The translations under genes were made by a program, and so were the position numbers. The notes under the pieces were generated by a model that ran no database searches, had not been told where the DNA came from, and was given only the letters and a program-made list of their open reading frames with translations. Below, in pieces: positions 25,995-35,191 of a stretch of DNA of 64,000 bases. Positions within the stretch are counted from its first letter, which is position 1. Every line of letters starts with the position of its first letter. The DNA is taken from positions 1-64,000 of the forward strand of contig NZ_PREX01000004.1 in assembly GCF_009935905.1 (NCBI RefSeq). Reading direction: 5' to 3'. This DNA is from Alkalibacterium sp. MB6. GTDB lineage: Bacteria > Bacillota > Bacilli > Lactobacillales > Carnobacteriaceae_A.

Positions 25995-27054
25995 AAGCAA
26001 ACTTGATAACTTATTGGTGCCTATATTTTCCATTATACTCGGATTTGTTTTCGGAGCGATTCTCATGCTGTTCTTTGGATACAACCCAATAACAGCTTAT
26101 GAAGCCATGATAATGGGCGTATTTGGTAGTCCTTACTTTTTAGGTGAAGCCTTAAGACAAGCAACGATCTTAACCTTTACAGGTCTAGGTTTTGCGATTG
26201 CCTTTAAAGCAGGATTCTTTAATATTGGCGTATCCGGACAATTACTTGCAGGTTGGGTCAGCGCCATCTGGGTTGCCTTAGCTTTCCCAGATTTGCCAAG
26301 ACTGGTTTTGGTTCCATTAAGTATTGGAGCAGGGGTCTTATTTGGAGCGATTTGGGCTGGTATTGCTGGTTTCCTAAGAGCGTATTTTGGTACGAGTGAA
26401 GTCATTGTTACCATCATGCTTAACTTTACAGCCTTGCATACAACAAATTATATTATTCGTAACATTCTAGCAGTAGGGAATACAACTGAACGTATCAGCG
26501 AAAATGCAAGCTTAAGAGTGGGTTGGTTAACTGATTTAACAGCAGGTTCACGTTTAAATATGGGCTTCTTCATTGCAATAGTCGTCGTTATTCTTTACTG
26601 GATTTTCATGACACACATGACTGCAGGTTTTGAAATACGTGCAGTAGGTTTAAACCCATTTGCCTCAACTTACGCAGGGATGAGCGCGAAGAAAAACATA
26701 ATTTTATCAATGGTGATTAGTGGGGCTTTAGCTGGTTTGGGCGGAGCTATCCATGGAATGGGAACCTTTGGTAACTTATTTACTCAAAACGCTTTGCCAA
26801 ATATAGGCTTTAACGGAATCGCCGTTGCCTTACTTGGACTAGGAAACCCAATTGGGATTTTCTTCTCTTCTATTTTGTTTGGTGTATTGGATGTAGGGGC
26901 TGGCTTTATGCCTAACCGTGCAGGCGTTCCAGATGAAATGGCATCTATCGTTATTGCTGCTATCATCTTCTTCGTCGGAGCCAATTACTTGATTAGACTC
27001 GTTTTAAATAAAGTATCCACTAATAAAGCCGTTCAAAATGAAGGAGGAGAATAG
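25978..27054 (+). CDS. nupP: Nucleoside ABC transporter permease 1
   Basis: A BPD_transp_2-type permease of 358 residues with 8-10 hydrophobic helices. Family segments include AFKAGFFNIGVSGQLLAG, GTSEVIVTIMLNF and NPFASTYAGMS. The start is TTG 25978 inside the end of the ATPase gene, 10 nt after AAAGGAG, so it is coupled. An immediately following TTG (25981) is an alternative. With the next gene it would form the heterodimeric channel for nucleosides. Confidence 0.92.
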   Translation: MLKVSRSKLDNLLVPIFSIILGFVFGAILMLFFGYNPITAYEAMIMGVFGSPYFLGEALRQATILTFTGLGFAIAFKAGFFNIGVSGQLLAGWVSAIWVALAFPDLPRLVLVPLSIGAGVLFGAIWAGIAGFLRAYFGTSEVIVTIMLNFTALHTTNYIIRNILAVGNTTERISENASLRVGWLTDLTAGSRLNMGFFIAIVVVILYWIFMTHMTAGFEIRAVGLNPFASTYAGMSAKKNIILSMVISGALAGLGGAIHGMGTFGNLFTQNALPNIGFNGIAVALLGLGNPIGIFFSSILFGVLDVGAGFMPNRAGVPDEMASIVIAAIIFFVGANYLIRLVLNKVSTNKAVQNEGGE

Positions 27055-27056
27055 GC

Positions 27057-28013
27057 ATGAATTTAGAGTCATTATTACAATTAATCGTTTCAAGTTCACT
27101 AACCTATGCTGCTCCATTAATTTTTACAGCACTTGGTGGAACATTCTCAGAACGTAGTGGTGTCGTAAACATTGGGCTAGAAGGAATCATGGTCATGGGT
27201 GCATTCATGTCAGCTGTTTTCAACTTGACATTCTTTGAAACATTTGGGCAAATGACGCCATGGTTAGGATTGTTGGCAGGTGGACTGATTGGGGTCTTAT
27301 TCTCACTAATCCATGCTGTTGCAACGATTAACTTACGTGCAGATCACATTATTTCTGGTACGGTCATTAACTTAGCAGCCCCAGCCTTAGCTGTCTTCTT
27401 GACACGAGCCATTTATGGAGCTGCACAAACAGGGCCTTTAGGACGCTCATTCGGTCGTTCTAACATCTTCTTATTACACCGTATACCAGTTATCGGACCT
27501 ATTTTCTTCGGAAATACATCAGGTCCTGCTTACCTAGGCATATTGGTTGCTATTTTATGTTGGATTGTCTTATACAAAACTCGTTTCGGTCTAAGGTTAC
27601 GATCAGTAGGTGAGCATCCTCATGCTGCTGAAACGTTAGGAATCAACGTTTACCTAATGAAATATTCAGGTGTAATGATTTCTGGTTTGTTAGGTGGGAT
27701 TGGTGGAGCGATTCAAGCACAGGCTATCCATAATGAGTTTGGTATTTTAACGGTTGCCGGACAAGGGTTTATTGCGATGGCTGCAATGATCTTCGGTAAA
27801 TGGAATCCATTGGGAGCTATGGGTGCAGCTATTTTCTTCGGATTCGCTCACAGTTTAGCTCGCGTAGGAAACTATATTCCAATTATTCAAGATATCCCTT
27901 CTGTCTGGCTTAAAGTTCTTCCGTACTTACTAACTATTGTTATCCTAGTAGGAGTAGTGGGACGTTCAGAAGCACCTAAAGATCTAGGTAATACCTACGT
28001 TAAATCAAAATAA
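27057..28013 (+). CDS. nupQ: Nucleoside ABC transporter permease 2
   Basis: The second BPD_transp_2-type permease, 318 residues, about eight helices, with GVVNIGLEGIMVMGAF and LRADHIISGTVINLAAPALAVF as family segments. The start is ATG 27057, 2 bp after the previous stop, with AAGGAGGAG upstream. The operon ends at a strong bidirectional terminator. Confidence 0.92.
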   Translation: MNLESLLQLIVSSSLTYAAPLIFTALGGTFSERSGVVNIGLEGIMVMGAFMSAVFNLTFFETFGQMTPWLGLLAGGLIGVLFSLIHAVATINLRADHIISGTVINLAAPALAVFLTRAIYGAAQTGPLGRSFGRSNIFLLHRIPVIGPIFFGNTSGPAYLGILVAILCWIVLYKTRFGLRLRSVGEHPHAAETLGINVYLMKYSGVMISGLLGGIGGAIQAQAIHNEFGILTVAGQGFIAMAAMIFGKWNPLGAMGAAIFFGFAHSLARVGNYIPIIQDIPSVWLKVLPYLLTIVILVGVVGRSEAPKDLGNTYVKSK

Positions 28014-28030
28014 CGAAACTCAGTAGTACA

Positions 28031-28072
28031 AAAAAGAAGGCCATCCCGTTTAATTGGGATGGCCTTCTTTTT
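28031..28072. terminator. Bidirectional terminator (nupOPQ / ATP-grasp gene)
   Basis: AAAAAGAAGGCCATCCC (28031-28047) and GGGATGGCCTTCTTTTT (28056-28072) form a perfect 17-bp stem between convergent genes. Confidence 0.95.
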
Positions 28073-28081
28073 AATAGTCTG

Positions 28082-29113
28082 TTATTTACTCTCATTAAAA
28101 TGATGGAAGTAGGTTTCTCTGTAACGGTACATGCGCGTATTCCAAATTGGTTTAGGTACCGGTCTGTCATCTGTCAATTGGTAAGTCAAGAAGAGAGAAG
28201 GGAAGTTGACGCCTGCGCCAAGGGACATGACCTGACTGCCGCAAAAGCGGGGATTAATATCTGTTAGTTTAAATTCGCCATGCTCCTTCATAAATTGAAG
28301 ATTGATAAAACCATCCTCAATAAAAACCTCAGCAATCTCAGTAGACAGTTTTATTAAACGATCTTCTTTTACTACAGAACCTTCAATGACCAGACCACTC
28401 GACACACCTGCTCGGTCTCTAGGAACGGCAACAACAGTTTTTCCTGCATGAACATACACATCCACACTGTATTCAGGGGCTTCCAATTCTTCCATCATAA
28501 TACGCCGTGTATCAGGCACTGCTTCGATATAATCGTTTATGTAATAAACCCGATTCTTTTGATTTTGAACAGCTTTCAAGAAATGCTGGCGGTCTGTTAA
28601 AATAGCAAAGCCACTTGCGGCATAACCCGAGACATCTTTAACGATGACGTGGCTGTGGTCTTTAAAGTATTTGTTTTTAATCGCTAATAATTCATCGCTT
28701 GTATCAAAAGCATAATAAGTAGGGATAACATTTTCCAGCCCAGCTTCTTTTAGCCATTTATAAGCTTGTTCTTTATCCCGAAGCTTAGGGTAATGTTGAC
28801 TAGTTGGGAGAGAAAACGGAATGGACAGTCTGTTCTTATACTCCTCATAAAGATCGATTTCAGGAGGGTAACAAGAGAAGAGGGCTTGTACATGTTCCTT
28901 TTCTATAATATCGTTAAGGGTTTTAAAGTAGTCTTCCACATTATCCTTGAAGCGGGGGACTTGATAAACCGTATCACAAAGTGCATTTCCTGCAGTAACG
29001 GCACGGGATTCAGTCCCGATAATATGAATGTCATCTCTTTCTTTTAATCCTTTTAACACGCCGTGTGCGATAGGTGAACCAACGGCGGTAACTAATACGG
29101 TCAATTTTTCCAT
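28082..29113 (-). CDS. ATP-grasp domain protein (carbamoyl-phosphate synthase large-chain-like)
   Basis: A 343-residue stand-alone ATP-grasp enzyme. The N-terminus is a pre-ATP-grasp Rossmann fold (VLVTAVGSPIAHGVLKGL). The central ATP-binding part includes HVIVKDVSGYAASG and a MEELEAPEYSVDVYV strand. The metal-binding segment LTDINPRFCGSQVMSLGAGVNF is near 290-311. Such proteins ligate a carboxylate to an amine or other nucleophile via an acyl phosphate. The substrate cannot be predicted. The start is ATG 29113 after GAAGGAG. It is a single gene with no biosynthetic neighbours to suggest a pathway. Confidence 0.82.
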   Translation of the reverse strand: MEKLTVLVTAVGSPIAHGVLKGLKERDDIHIIGTESRAVTAGNALCDTVYQVPRFKDNVEDYFKTLNDIIEKEHVQALFSCYPPEIDLYEEYKNRLSIPFSLPTSQHYPKLRDKEQAYKWLKEAGLENVIPTYYAFDTSDELLAIKNKYFKDHSHVIVKDVSGYAASGFAILTDRQHFLKAVQNQKNRVYYINDYIEAVPDTRRIMMEELEAPEYSVDVYVHAGKTVVAVPRDRAGVSSGLVIEGSVVKEDRLIKLSTEIAEVFIEDGFINLQFMKEHGEFKLTDINPRFCGSQVMSLGAGVNFPSLFLTYQLTDDRPVPKPIWNTRMYRYRETYFHHFNESK

Positions 29114-29224
29114 GAAAAAATCTCCTTCTGTACTCCGAGAGGCTATTTATGTACACTATAATCTATGATAACACAGCAATTAAACTATCTTCAAATAATA
29201 CAATGTCCGCTAAAGGGATATAAG

Positions 29225-29788
29225 CTATCGTTTTTCAATAGCCAATAAAAAGGGTGGATCATTTTTTTGATTGATAAATCCATAATTCAGCACATTGAAA
29301 TGCTCTTGTGGTAAGGCAGATGCAAAATCCAAAACGGCGGATTTTTCCTTTTTGCCACCGGGATGGCCGTGGTACACCATAACTAAGAGCATACCCTTCT
29401 TCTTTAATACGTTTAAAGAAGCATCTAAAGCCTTGAGTGTGGTTTCGGGAATAGTCACAATAGACTTATCTCCTTTAGGTAGATAGCCTAAATTAAAAAC
29501 AATAGCTGAAATTGATTCACTATCTGGACAGATTTCTAGTATATGTTCGTGACCATTGTGCTGTAAGTCAACTCTATCATTTAAACCTGCCGCTAATAGT
29601 TTTTCACGAGTAATAGCGATAGCTTCTTCTTGAATATCAAAAGCAATAACTCGACCGTCTTTACCAACCAAATTAGCCAGTAATAACGTGTCGTTCCCGT
29701 TCCCAGCGGTTGCATCAATGACAGAATCGCCTGCATGAACTGTTTGTTTAAGTAACGCATGTGAAAAAGCAAGAGGGGATTGTAACAA
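29225..29788 (-). CDS. mnmM: tRNA 5-aminomethyl-2-thiouridine methyltransferase MnmM (YtqB family)
   Basis: A small SAM-dependent methyltransferase of 187 residues. The SAM motif is VIDATAGNGNDTLLLANLVG near 23-42, DIQEEAIAIT follows at about 51, and the family catalytic-region signature FNLGYLPKGDK is near 97-107, then VYHGHPGGKKE. Proteins of this type (Bacillus YtqB, renamed MnmM) complete the mnm5s2U34 modification of certain tRNAs in bacteria lacking MnmC. The start is ATG 29788. It is divergent from the LysM autolysin gene and 111 bp upstream of the ATP-grasp gene, which has its own likely promoter. Confidence 0.88.
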   Translation of the reverse strand: MLQSPLAFSHALLKQTVHAGDSVIDATAGNGNDTLLLANLVGKDGRVIAFDIQEEAIAITREKLLAAGLNDRVDLQHNGHEHILEICPDSESISAIVFNLGYLPKGDKSIVTIPETTLKALDASLNVLKKKGMLLVMVYHGHPGGKKEKSAVLDFASALPQEHFNVLNYGFINQKNDPPFLLAIEKR

Positions 29789-29963
29789 AACAGAGGCTCC
29801 TTTCGATGACGATTAACAAAAAGTGAATAACGACTCATTTCATTCATATTTATATTACAAATAAATAACAAAGTTGATTTGAAGAAAATTACCGTTTCTC
29901 TTTGGACACAGGACAGGTATAATAAATGAACAAAGACATGCTTAATTTGAAAGGAGCAATTTA

Positions 29964-32900
29964 ATGAAGATGAATAAATATAAGGTGCCCCTTAACAAAT
30001 CAATTGGACCAACAAAACAATTACGTCCAGTCAGCTTATCTGCCGGTATACTTGTCAGCGTCTTAGCGACAGGTGGATTTTCACAAGCAGTAGATGCACA
30101 AGAATGGTCAGTGGATCATGATGAACTGCTTCATTTATATGAACAGTATACTGCTTTAGAAGGTGCAATGGAAGAAGCGAATGCGTCTGTAGAAGAAACA
30201 GAAGCTGCAATTGAAACCCTAACTGATGAAGAAAAAGAAGAATTAACCTACATAAAAAATCAGCTTATCAAAATGATTGAAATGGCAGGCGGGCAATCTG
30301 TTCTGGATCAATTACATAACCAAACCTTATCCTACGAACAGTTAGACGCTATTTTTACCGGACTGCTTGAAAGTCAACTGCAATCAGCTGACCAAGTGGT
30401 TGAACTTGATGAGACAGAAGAAATCGAGGAATTAGAAGAAATCAGTGATGAGGTTGATTACGAGTTAGAAACGGACCTTGATGAAACGACTGAAATAGAA
30501 ACGGTTAGTTTAGCACTTGACAGTTCTGATGAATCTGTGGAAGTAGAAGAGCCGATTACTGAAGAAAATTTTGAAGAACCAGAAGAACCAGAAGAACCAG
30601 AAGAACCAGAAGAACCAATAGAAACGATTGAAGAAGAGGTTGTAGAAGAACCAGAAGAAGAACCGGTTGAAGAAGCGCCGAAATTAGAAACACCTAAAGC
30701 CCAAGCACCAAAACAAACTGAAAAACCTGCTGAAAAAGCAATCGTTCACGTGGTTAAATCGGGTGATACTCTAAATAAAATTGCCCAACAATACGGAACG
30801 ACAGTGAACACTATTGCATCATTAAACAACTTAACCAATGTGAACCGTATCTCAGTTGGACAAACCTTAGCTATCAATGAAGCAGGAAAAACCCAAGCTC
30901 CAAAACCAACACAAAGCATACCTGGAAACTTGGAACAAGCTAAAACACCACAAGCTTTTATTAATCAAATCGCAGGCTTTGCTCAACAAGTGGCTCAGGA
31001 ACACGGTCTATATGCGTCTGTTATGATTGCTCAAGCCAGCTTAGAGTCGGGCTATGGTAGAAGCCGTTTATCTACTGCACCAAATCACAATTTATTCGGT
31101 ATCAAAGGATCATACCAAGGACAGTCTGTTGCCATGCAGACGCGTGAATACTATTCAAATACAGGTTGGATTACGATTACTGACCACTTTAAAAAGTACC
31201 CAAGTTATGAAGCGTCCCTGCGTGACAATGCAAGACTGTTAAGAAGAGGAACAAGTTGGAACCCACAGTTCTATTCAGGAACATGGGTAGAGAATACGAC
31301 ATCATACCGTGATGCAACGGCATGGTTAGAAGGCAGATACGCTACTGACCCGACTTATGCCAGTAAGCTGAATAACTTGATTCAACTGTACAATTTAACT
31401 CAATATGACGTACCAGTAAATGGCGTAACTAAACCGAATCCTGCACCAACGCCGGCTCCAGTTCCGCAAACACCTGTTACTCCGCCTACCAATAACGGTG
31501 GTCAGACGACGAGTTACCTCGTCGTTAGAGGGGATACATTAAGTGAAATTGCTTTAGAGCATAAAACAACGGTACATGCGTTGAAAGCTGCCAACAACCT
31601 GAAAACGGACTTGATCTTTGTTGGTCAGCGATTAATCGTACCAGCTGCACAAAGTCAACCGCAACCTGTTCAGCCGACACCAAGTCAACCCGTCACACCT
31701 GCACCATCTAAACCGGAAGAGTCCGTTAAACCGGAAACGTCAACTCCCGTAGAAACAGTGACACCTGACCGTCCTCTTGAAAACGGGGTCAGTTATACTG
31801 TTTCAAGAGGAGACACATTGTCTCATATAGCCGTACGATTCAAAACGACTATAGGAGCCATAAGAGAGGCCAATCAACTAACTGGCGATGTCATTTACGT
31901 TAACCAAATCTTAGTGATTCCAGGAGCTTCAACTCCTGAAAAACCTGTTGAAACAGTTAAACCAGACGTTAATGATAATCAATCAGCAAGTGGCCAGACT
32001 CATGTCGTAAAAGCCGGAGACACATTATCTGCTTTAGCAAGAAACTATAAAACAACAGTAAACACATTGAAGACATTGAATAAGTTGTCTTCTGACACCA
32101 TTTATGTGGGTCAAAGACTGACGTTACCTCAACCCTTGGAAGAACAAACAAAGCCAGCTCCTGAAAAGGCACCTGTAACGACACCTGACAGCCAACAAGG
32201 ACAAGGCAGTTACACGGTCAAAGCAGGCGATACCTTAATCCGTATTGCCCTCTTGAACAAAACGACAGTGGCGAGATTAAAAGAGATGAATGGACTTCAG
32301 TCTGACTTAATTAGAGTCGGTCAAGTCTTGTCCATTGCGTCTCCAACACAGCCGACTACGCCTACACCACCTGTTAAAGAAACAGCTCCAGTAAGAGGTA
32401 GTTATGTTGTCGTTCGTGGCGACAGCTTATCAAAAATTGCTCGTGAATTTAACACAACAGTAGCTAAATTAAGACAAGACAATAACTTAACAAGTGATGT
32501 CATTTATATTGGTCAAAGCTTGCTCGTTTCTAATGTCACCCAACAGCCTGTCTCTCCAGCGAAACCTGAAGTAGGCAAGCCGGTCACACCAGCACAACCA
32601 ACAGGAATACACGTTGTTGTAGCTGGCGATACATTAAGTCAACTAGCTAAAACTTATCAGACGACTGTTGCAAACTTGCGTGAACTGAATAAGTTGGACA
32701 ATGCTGACCGCATTTTTGTAGGGCAACAACTGCAGGTAACAACTAATCAACAATCTGCACCTGTACCAGCTAAGCCAGAAGTAAAACCAGTGAGTCAGAC
32801 TTTATCTCACAAAGTAAAAGCGGGAGATACCTTATCTCATATTGCTCGTGAGTATAATGTGACAATTAATCAACTAAAAGAATGGAATAAGTTGACGAGT

Positions 32901-33143
32901 GACATCATTTTCGTGAACCAAGAGCTTCAAATTCTGTCTCCAACAACGGGATCGACCACGCCACCGTCCTCTACAAACGAAAAAGTAGCTGAAGTGAAAA
33001 CCAGTACGTATAGAGTTAAAAGCGGCGATACCTTATCACATATTGCCAGAAGCTTTAAGACGACTGTTCAATCACTCAGAGAATGGAACCATTTGAAAAC
33101 AGACTTGATTTTTGTTGACCAAGTATTAACCATTAAGAATTAA
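29964..33143 (+). CDS. Secreted N-acetylglucosaminidase (GH73) with nine LysM domains
   Basis: A peptidoglycan hydrolase exported to the cell wall, 1059 residues. The signal peptide ends near residue 45 (AVDA/QEW). A coiled-coil and strongly acidic Glu/Pro region spans about 50-240. One LysM (about 261-305) precedes the GH73/FlgJ-type glucosaminidase domain (about 329-482), with the expected catalytic Glu E361 in ASLESGYG. Eight more LysM repeats (about 516 to the C-terminus) are separated by Pro/Thr/Gln linkers and bind glycan chains. The order and size resemble AtlA-type autolysins of enterococci, which separate daughter cells. An LysM on both sides of the catalytic domain is less usual. 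The start is ATG 29964 after AAAGGAG. Confidence 0.95.
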   Translation: MKMNKYKVPLNKSIGPTKQLRPVSLSAGILVSVLATGGFSQAVDAQEWSVDHDELLHLYEQYTALEGAMEEANASVEETEAAIETLTDEEKEELTYIKNQLIKMIEMAGGQSVLDQLHNQTLSYEQLDAIFTGLLESQLQSADQVVELDETEEIEELEEISDEVDYELETDLDETTEIETVSLALDSSDESVEVEEPITEENFEEPEEPEEPEEPEEPIETIEEEVVEEPEEEPVEEAPKLETPKAQAPKQTEKPAEKAIVHVVKSGDTLNKIAQQYGTTVNTIASLNNLTNVNRISVGQTLAINEAGKTQAPKPTQSIPGNLEQAKTPQAFINQIAGFAQQVAQEHGLYASVMIAQASLESGYGRSRLSTAPNHNLFGIKGSYQGQSVAMQTREYYSNTGWITITDHFKKYPSYEASLRDNARLLRRGTSWNPQFYSGTWVENTTSYRDATAWLEGRYATDPTYASKLNNLIQLYNLTQYDVPVNGVTKPNPAPTPAPVPQTPVTPPTNNGGQTTSYLVVRGDTLSEIALEHKTTVHALKAANNLKTDLIFVGQRLIVPAAQSQPQPVQPTPSQPVTPAPSKPEESVKPETSTPVETVTPDRPLENGVSYTVSRGDTLSHIAVRFKTTIGAIREANQLTGDVIYVNQILVIPGASTPEKPVETVKPDVNDNQSASGQTHVVKAGDTLSALARNYKTTVNTLKTLNKLSSDTIYVGQRLTLPQPLEEQTKPAPEKAPVTTPDSQQGQGSYTVKAGDTLIRIALLNKTTVARLKEMNGLQSDLIRVGQVLSIASPTQPTTPTPPVKETAPVRGSYVVVRGDSLSKIAREFNTTVAKLRQDNNLTSDVIYIGQSLLVSNVTQQPVSPAKPEVGKPVTPAQPTGIHVVVAGDTLSQLAKTYQTTVANLRELNKLDNADRIFVGQQLQVTTNQQSAPVPAKPEVKPVSQTLSHKVKAGDTLSHIAREYNVTINQLKEWNKLTSDIIFVNQELQILSPTTGSTTPPSSTNEKVAEVKTSTYRVKSGDTLSHIARSFKTTVQSLREWNHLKTDLIFVDQVLTIKN
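30573..30617 (+). repeat. Five perfect 9-bp tandem repeats (Glu-Glu-Pro)
   Basis: GAAGAACCA is repeated five times without a change inside the autolysin gene, encoding (EEP)5 in the acidic stalk. Perfect in-frame units are prone to slippage, so stalk length may vary between strains. Confidence 0.9.
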
Positions 33144-33149
33144 AGTTTC

Positions 33150-33179
33150 AGCCAGCCGCCAACTTGGGGCTGGCTTTTA
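33150..33179 (+). terminator. Terminator after the LysM glucosaminidase gene
   Basis: AGCCAGCC (33150-33157) pairs with GGCTGGCT (33168-33175), followed by TTTAT. Confidence 0.75.
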
Positions 33180-33225
33180 TTCATTTCATGGTACAAAGTT
33201 TCATGAATAAAGAAACTATAGTCAT

Positions 33226-33247
33226 TTGAAAGCGGATTAGTTATAAT
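33226..33247 (+). promoter_or_regulatory. -10 element and cre-like site of the PTS gene
   Basis: TTGAAAGCGGATTAG (33226-33240) fits the conserved left part of the CcpA cre consensus (WTGNAANCGNW) but not its last two positions. It lies directly before TATAAT at 33242-33247. Catabolite control of a PTS gene is plausible. Confidence 0.4.
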
Positions 33248-33339
33248 AAAGCTACCATCTTCTTTGTTTAACGAACTTATTTTTAATACTATTTTTATAA
33301 ACAAAGGAGATGAAAAAAGGAAAAAGGAGTGACAAAGGT

Positions 33340-34842
33340 ATGAAGTTTTTACAACGCATTGGTCGTTCCCTTATGTTGCCAGTAGCAGTACTACCTGCAG
33401 CTGCGATCTTAATGGGGATTGGATACTGGATTGACCCGAGCGGATGGGGTGGAGAAAGCCAAGTTGCCGCCTTCTTAATTCGTGCAGGTTCCTCACTGAT
33501 TGACAATATGGGTATATTGTTCGCCATTGGGGTAGCCCTGGGAATGTCCAAGGATAATAATGGATCAGCAGCAATCAGTGGATTGGTCGGTTGGTTAGTG
33601 ACAACTACCATGCTGGCACCAGATACTGTTGCTATGCTGATGGATATTCCGGTTGAGCAAGTGGATGCAGCTTTTGGGGCGACTAGAACTCAATTTATTG
33701 GGATTTTAGTCGGGATTATTGCGGCTCTTGTTTACAATCGCTTTAGCGAAACACGCTTACCTCAAGCTCTTGCCTTCTTTAGTGGGCGTCGACTTCCACC
33801 TATTATTGTGGCCGTGGTGTCGCTTATTGTAGCAGGTATATTGATGCTTGTATGGCCTGTTCTATACAATGCTCTCGTTGCTTTTGGTACATTTATGAGT
33901 GGACTCGGATCAGTTGGGGCAGGACTATATGGCTTCTTCAACCGATTATTGATTCCAACTGGTTTACATCATGCTTTAAACTCTGTATTCTGGTTTGATG
34001 TCATTGGTATCAATGACATTGGTAACTTCTGGGCTGGAACGGGAGAATTAGGTGTCACAGGTATGTACCAAGGTGGTTACTTCCCAGTGATGATGTTCGG
34101 ACTTCCTGCTGGTGGTTTAGCTATGTACCATATGGCTCATGATGACCAGAAAAAACGTGTGGGATCATTGATGTTGGCTGCAGGTTTTGCCTCATTCTTT
34201 ACAGGGGTAACTGAACCAATCGAATTTGCTTTCATGTTCGTCGCACCATTACTTTTCTTGATTCATGCTATCTTAACAGGTATTTCGTTATTCATCGCAG
34301 CATTCTTTGGATGGACAGCCGGATTTGGCTTCAGTGCTGGATTTGTTGATGGCTTCTTAAGTTTCAACTTACCTCTAGCTAACCAACCGTATATGTTAAT
34401 TTTACAAGGTTTAGTATTTGCAGTTATTTATTACTTCGCTTTCCGTTGGGCAATCGAGCGATTCAATTTGAAAACGCCTGGACGTGGAGATGAAGTGGAC
34501 TTGGATGATGGAGCATTTGCAGGAGACACACTAGCTCCAGCAGCTCCAACAGCTAACCAAGGCACTGACGGACGTAAGCAAACAGCTACAGCTTCAGCAG
34601 ATAATGAATTCCGTAGAAAAGCGGAAATTATTTTGGACGGTATTGGCGGAAAAGAAAACATTGCCAGTTTGAATTACTGTGCAACACGCTTGCGTTTTGA
34701 GTTAAATGATATGAATAAAGTAGACGAAAATCGCATCAAACAAGCCAATGTTCCTGGTGTTAGAAAAGCCGGTAAAAATAATTTACAGGTAGTCGTCGGA
34801 ACAGAAGTTGAGTTTGTAGCAAACGAAATCGAAAAACTGTAA
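33340..34842 (+). CDS. PTS system IICB component, glucose/N-acetylglucosamine family
   Basis: A sugar transporter of the phosphotransferase system, 500 residues. The EIIC membrane domain spans about 1-385 with the family motif GVTEPIEF, and a soluble EIIB domain (about 425-500) carries phospho-acceptor C447 in NYCATRLR. No EIIA domain is fused, so a general EIIA-Glc partner from elsewhere is needed. The start is ATG 33340, 10 nt after AAAGGAG. The in-frame ATG at 33310 directly abuts another AAAGGAG and is less suitable. The opening LQRIGRSLMLPVAVLPAAAILMGIGYWI is common to PtsG/NagE proteins. The sugar is not predictable beyond the glucose superfamily. Confidence 0.9.
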   Translation: MKFLQRIGRSLMLPVAVLPAAAILMGIGYWIDPSGWGGESQVAAFLIRAGSSLIDNMGILFAIGVALGMSKDNNGSAAISGLVGWLVTTTMLAPDTVAMLMDIPVEQVDAAFGATRTQFIGILVGIIAALVYNRFSETRLPQALAFFSGRRLPPIIVAVVSLIVAGILMLVWPVLYNALVAFGTFMSGLGSVGAGLYGFFNRLLIPTGLHHALNSVFWFDVIGINDIGNFWAGTGELGVTGMYQGGYFPVMMFGLPAGGLAMYHMAHDDQKKRVGSLMLAAGFASFFTGVTEPIEFAFMFVAPLLFLIHAILTGISLFIAAFFGWTAGFGFSAGFVDGFLSFNLPLANQPYMLILQGLVFAVIYYFAFRWAIERFNLKTPGRGDEVDLDDGAFAGDTLAPAAPTANQGTDGRKQTATASADNEFRRKAEIILDGIGGKENIASLNYCATRLRFELNDMNKVDENRIKQANVPGVRKAGKNNLQVVVGTEVEFVANEIEKL

Positions 34843-34853
34843 TAAATAAAGGA

Positions 34854-34882
34854 TTGCGGGAAGCTGAACTCTTTGGTAGAAT
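34854..34882 (+). promoter_or_regulatory. Promoter of the leuS T-box transcript
   Basis: TTGCGG (34854-34859), 17 bp, TAGAAT (34877-34882) with an extended TGG, directly after the PTS gene stop. Confidence 0.65.
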
Positions 34883-34888
34883 AGGTGA

Positions 34889-35150
34889 GAGATAAAGAAA
34901 CACCGAACAGGAGCAGTAAGCGACTCATTCCTATTAGAGAGTGTATGGTTGGTGAAAATACACAGAATGTAAGCTGAACTCGCCTGGAAGTGCCTTTGGG
35001 GAAATAACGTACTCAAAGTCGTTCTCCGCGTTAAGGAGTTGAGATTGCTTTTCTAACGGATTCGTCCGCATAGAAGCAATAAAATTAGGTGGTACCGCGA
35101 TATGAACGCCCTATGATTAGCAGATTAATCTGTTGATCATAGGGTTTTTT
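34889..35150 (+). promoter_or_regulatory. T-box leader (tRNA-Leu sensing) controlling leuS
   Basis: The 349-bp gap before leuS holds a full T-box riboswitch. The invariant T-box AGGTGGTACCGCG is at 35087-35099. The terminator stem CCCTATGAT (35109-35117) with ATCATAGGG (35136-35144) and an inner CAGAT/ATCTG hairpin ends in six T. The stem I features GAACAGGAGCAGTAAG and AGAGAGTG are near 34905-34943. The likely specifier is CTC (Leu) at 34979-34981, in GAACTCGCC. Uncharged tRNA-Leu would stabilise the antiterminator and raise leucyl-tRNA synthetase. Confidence 0.93.
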
Positions 35151-35191
35151 ATTTTTCAAACAATAGAGTTTAAAAAAGGGAGAGAGAATAG

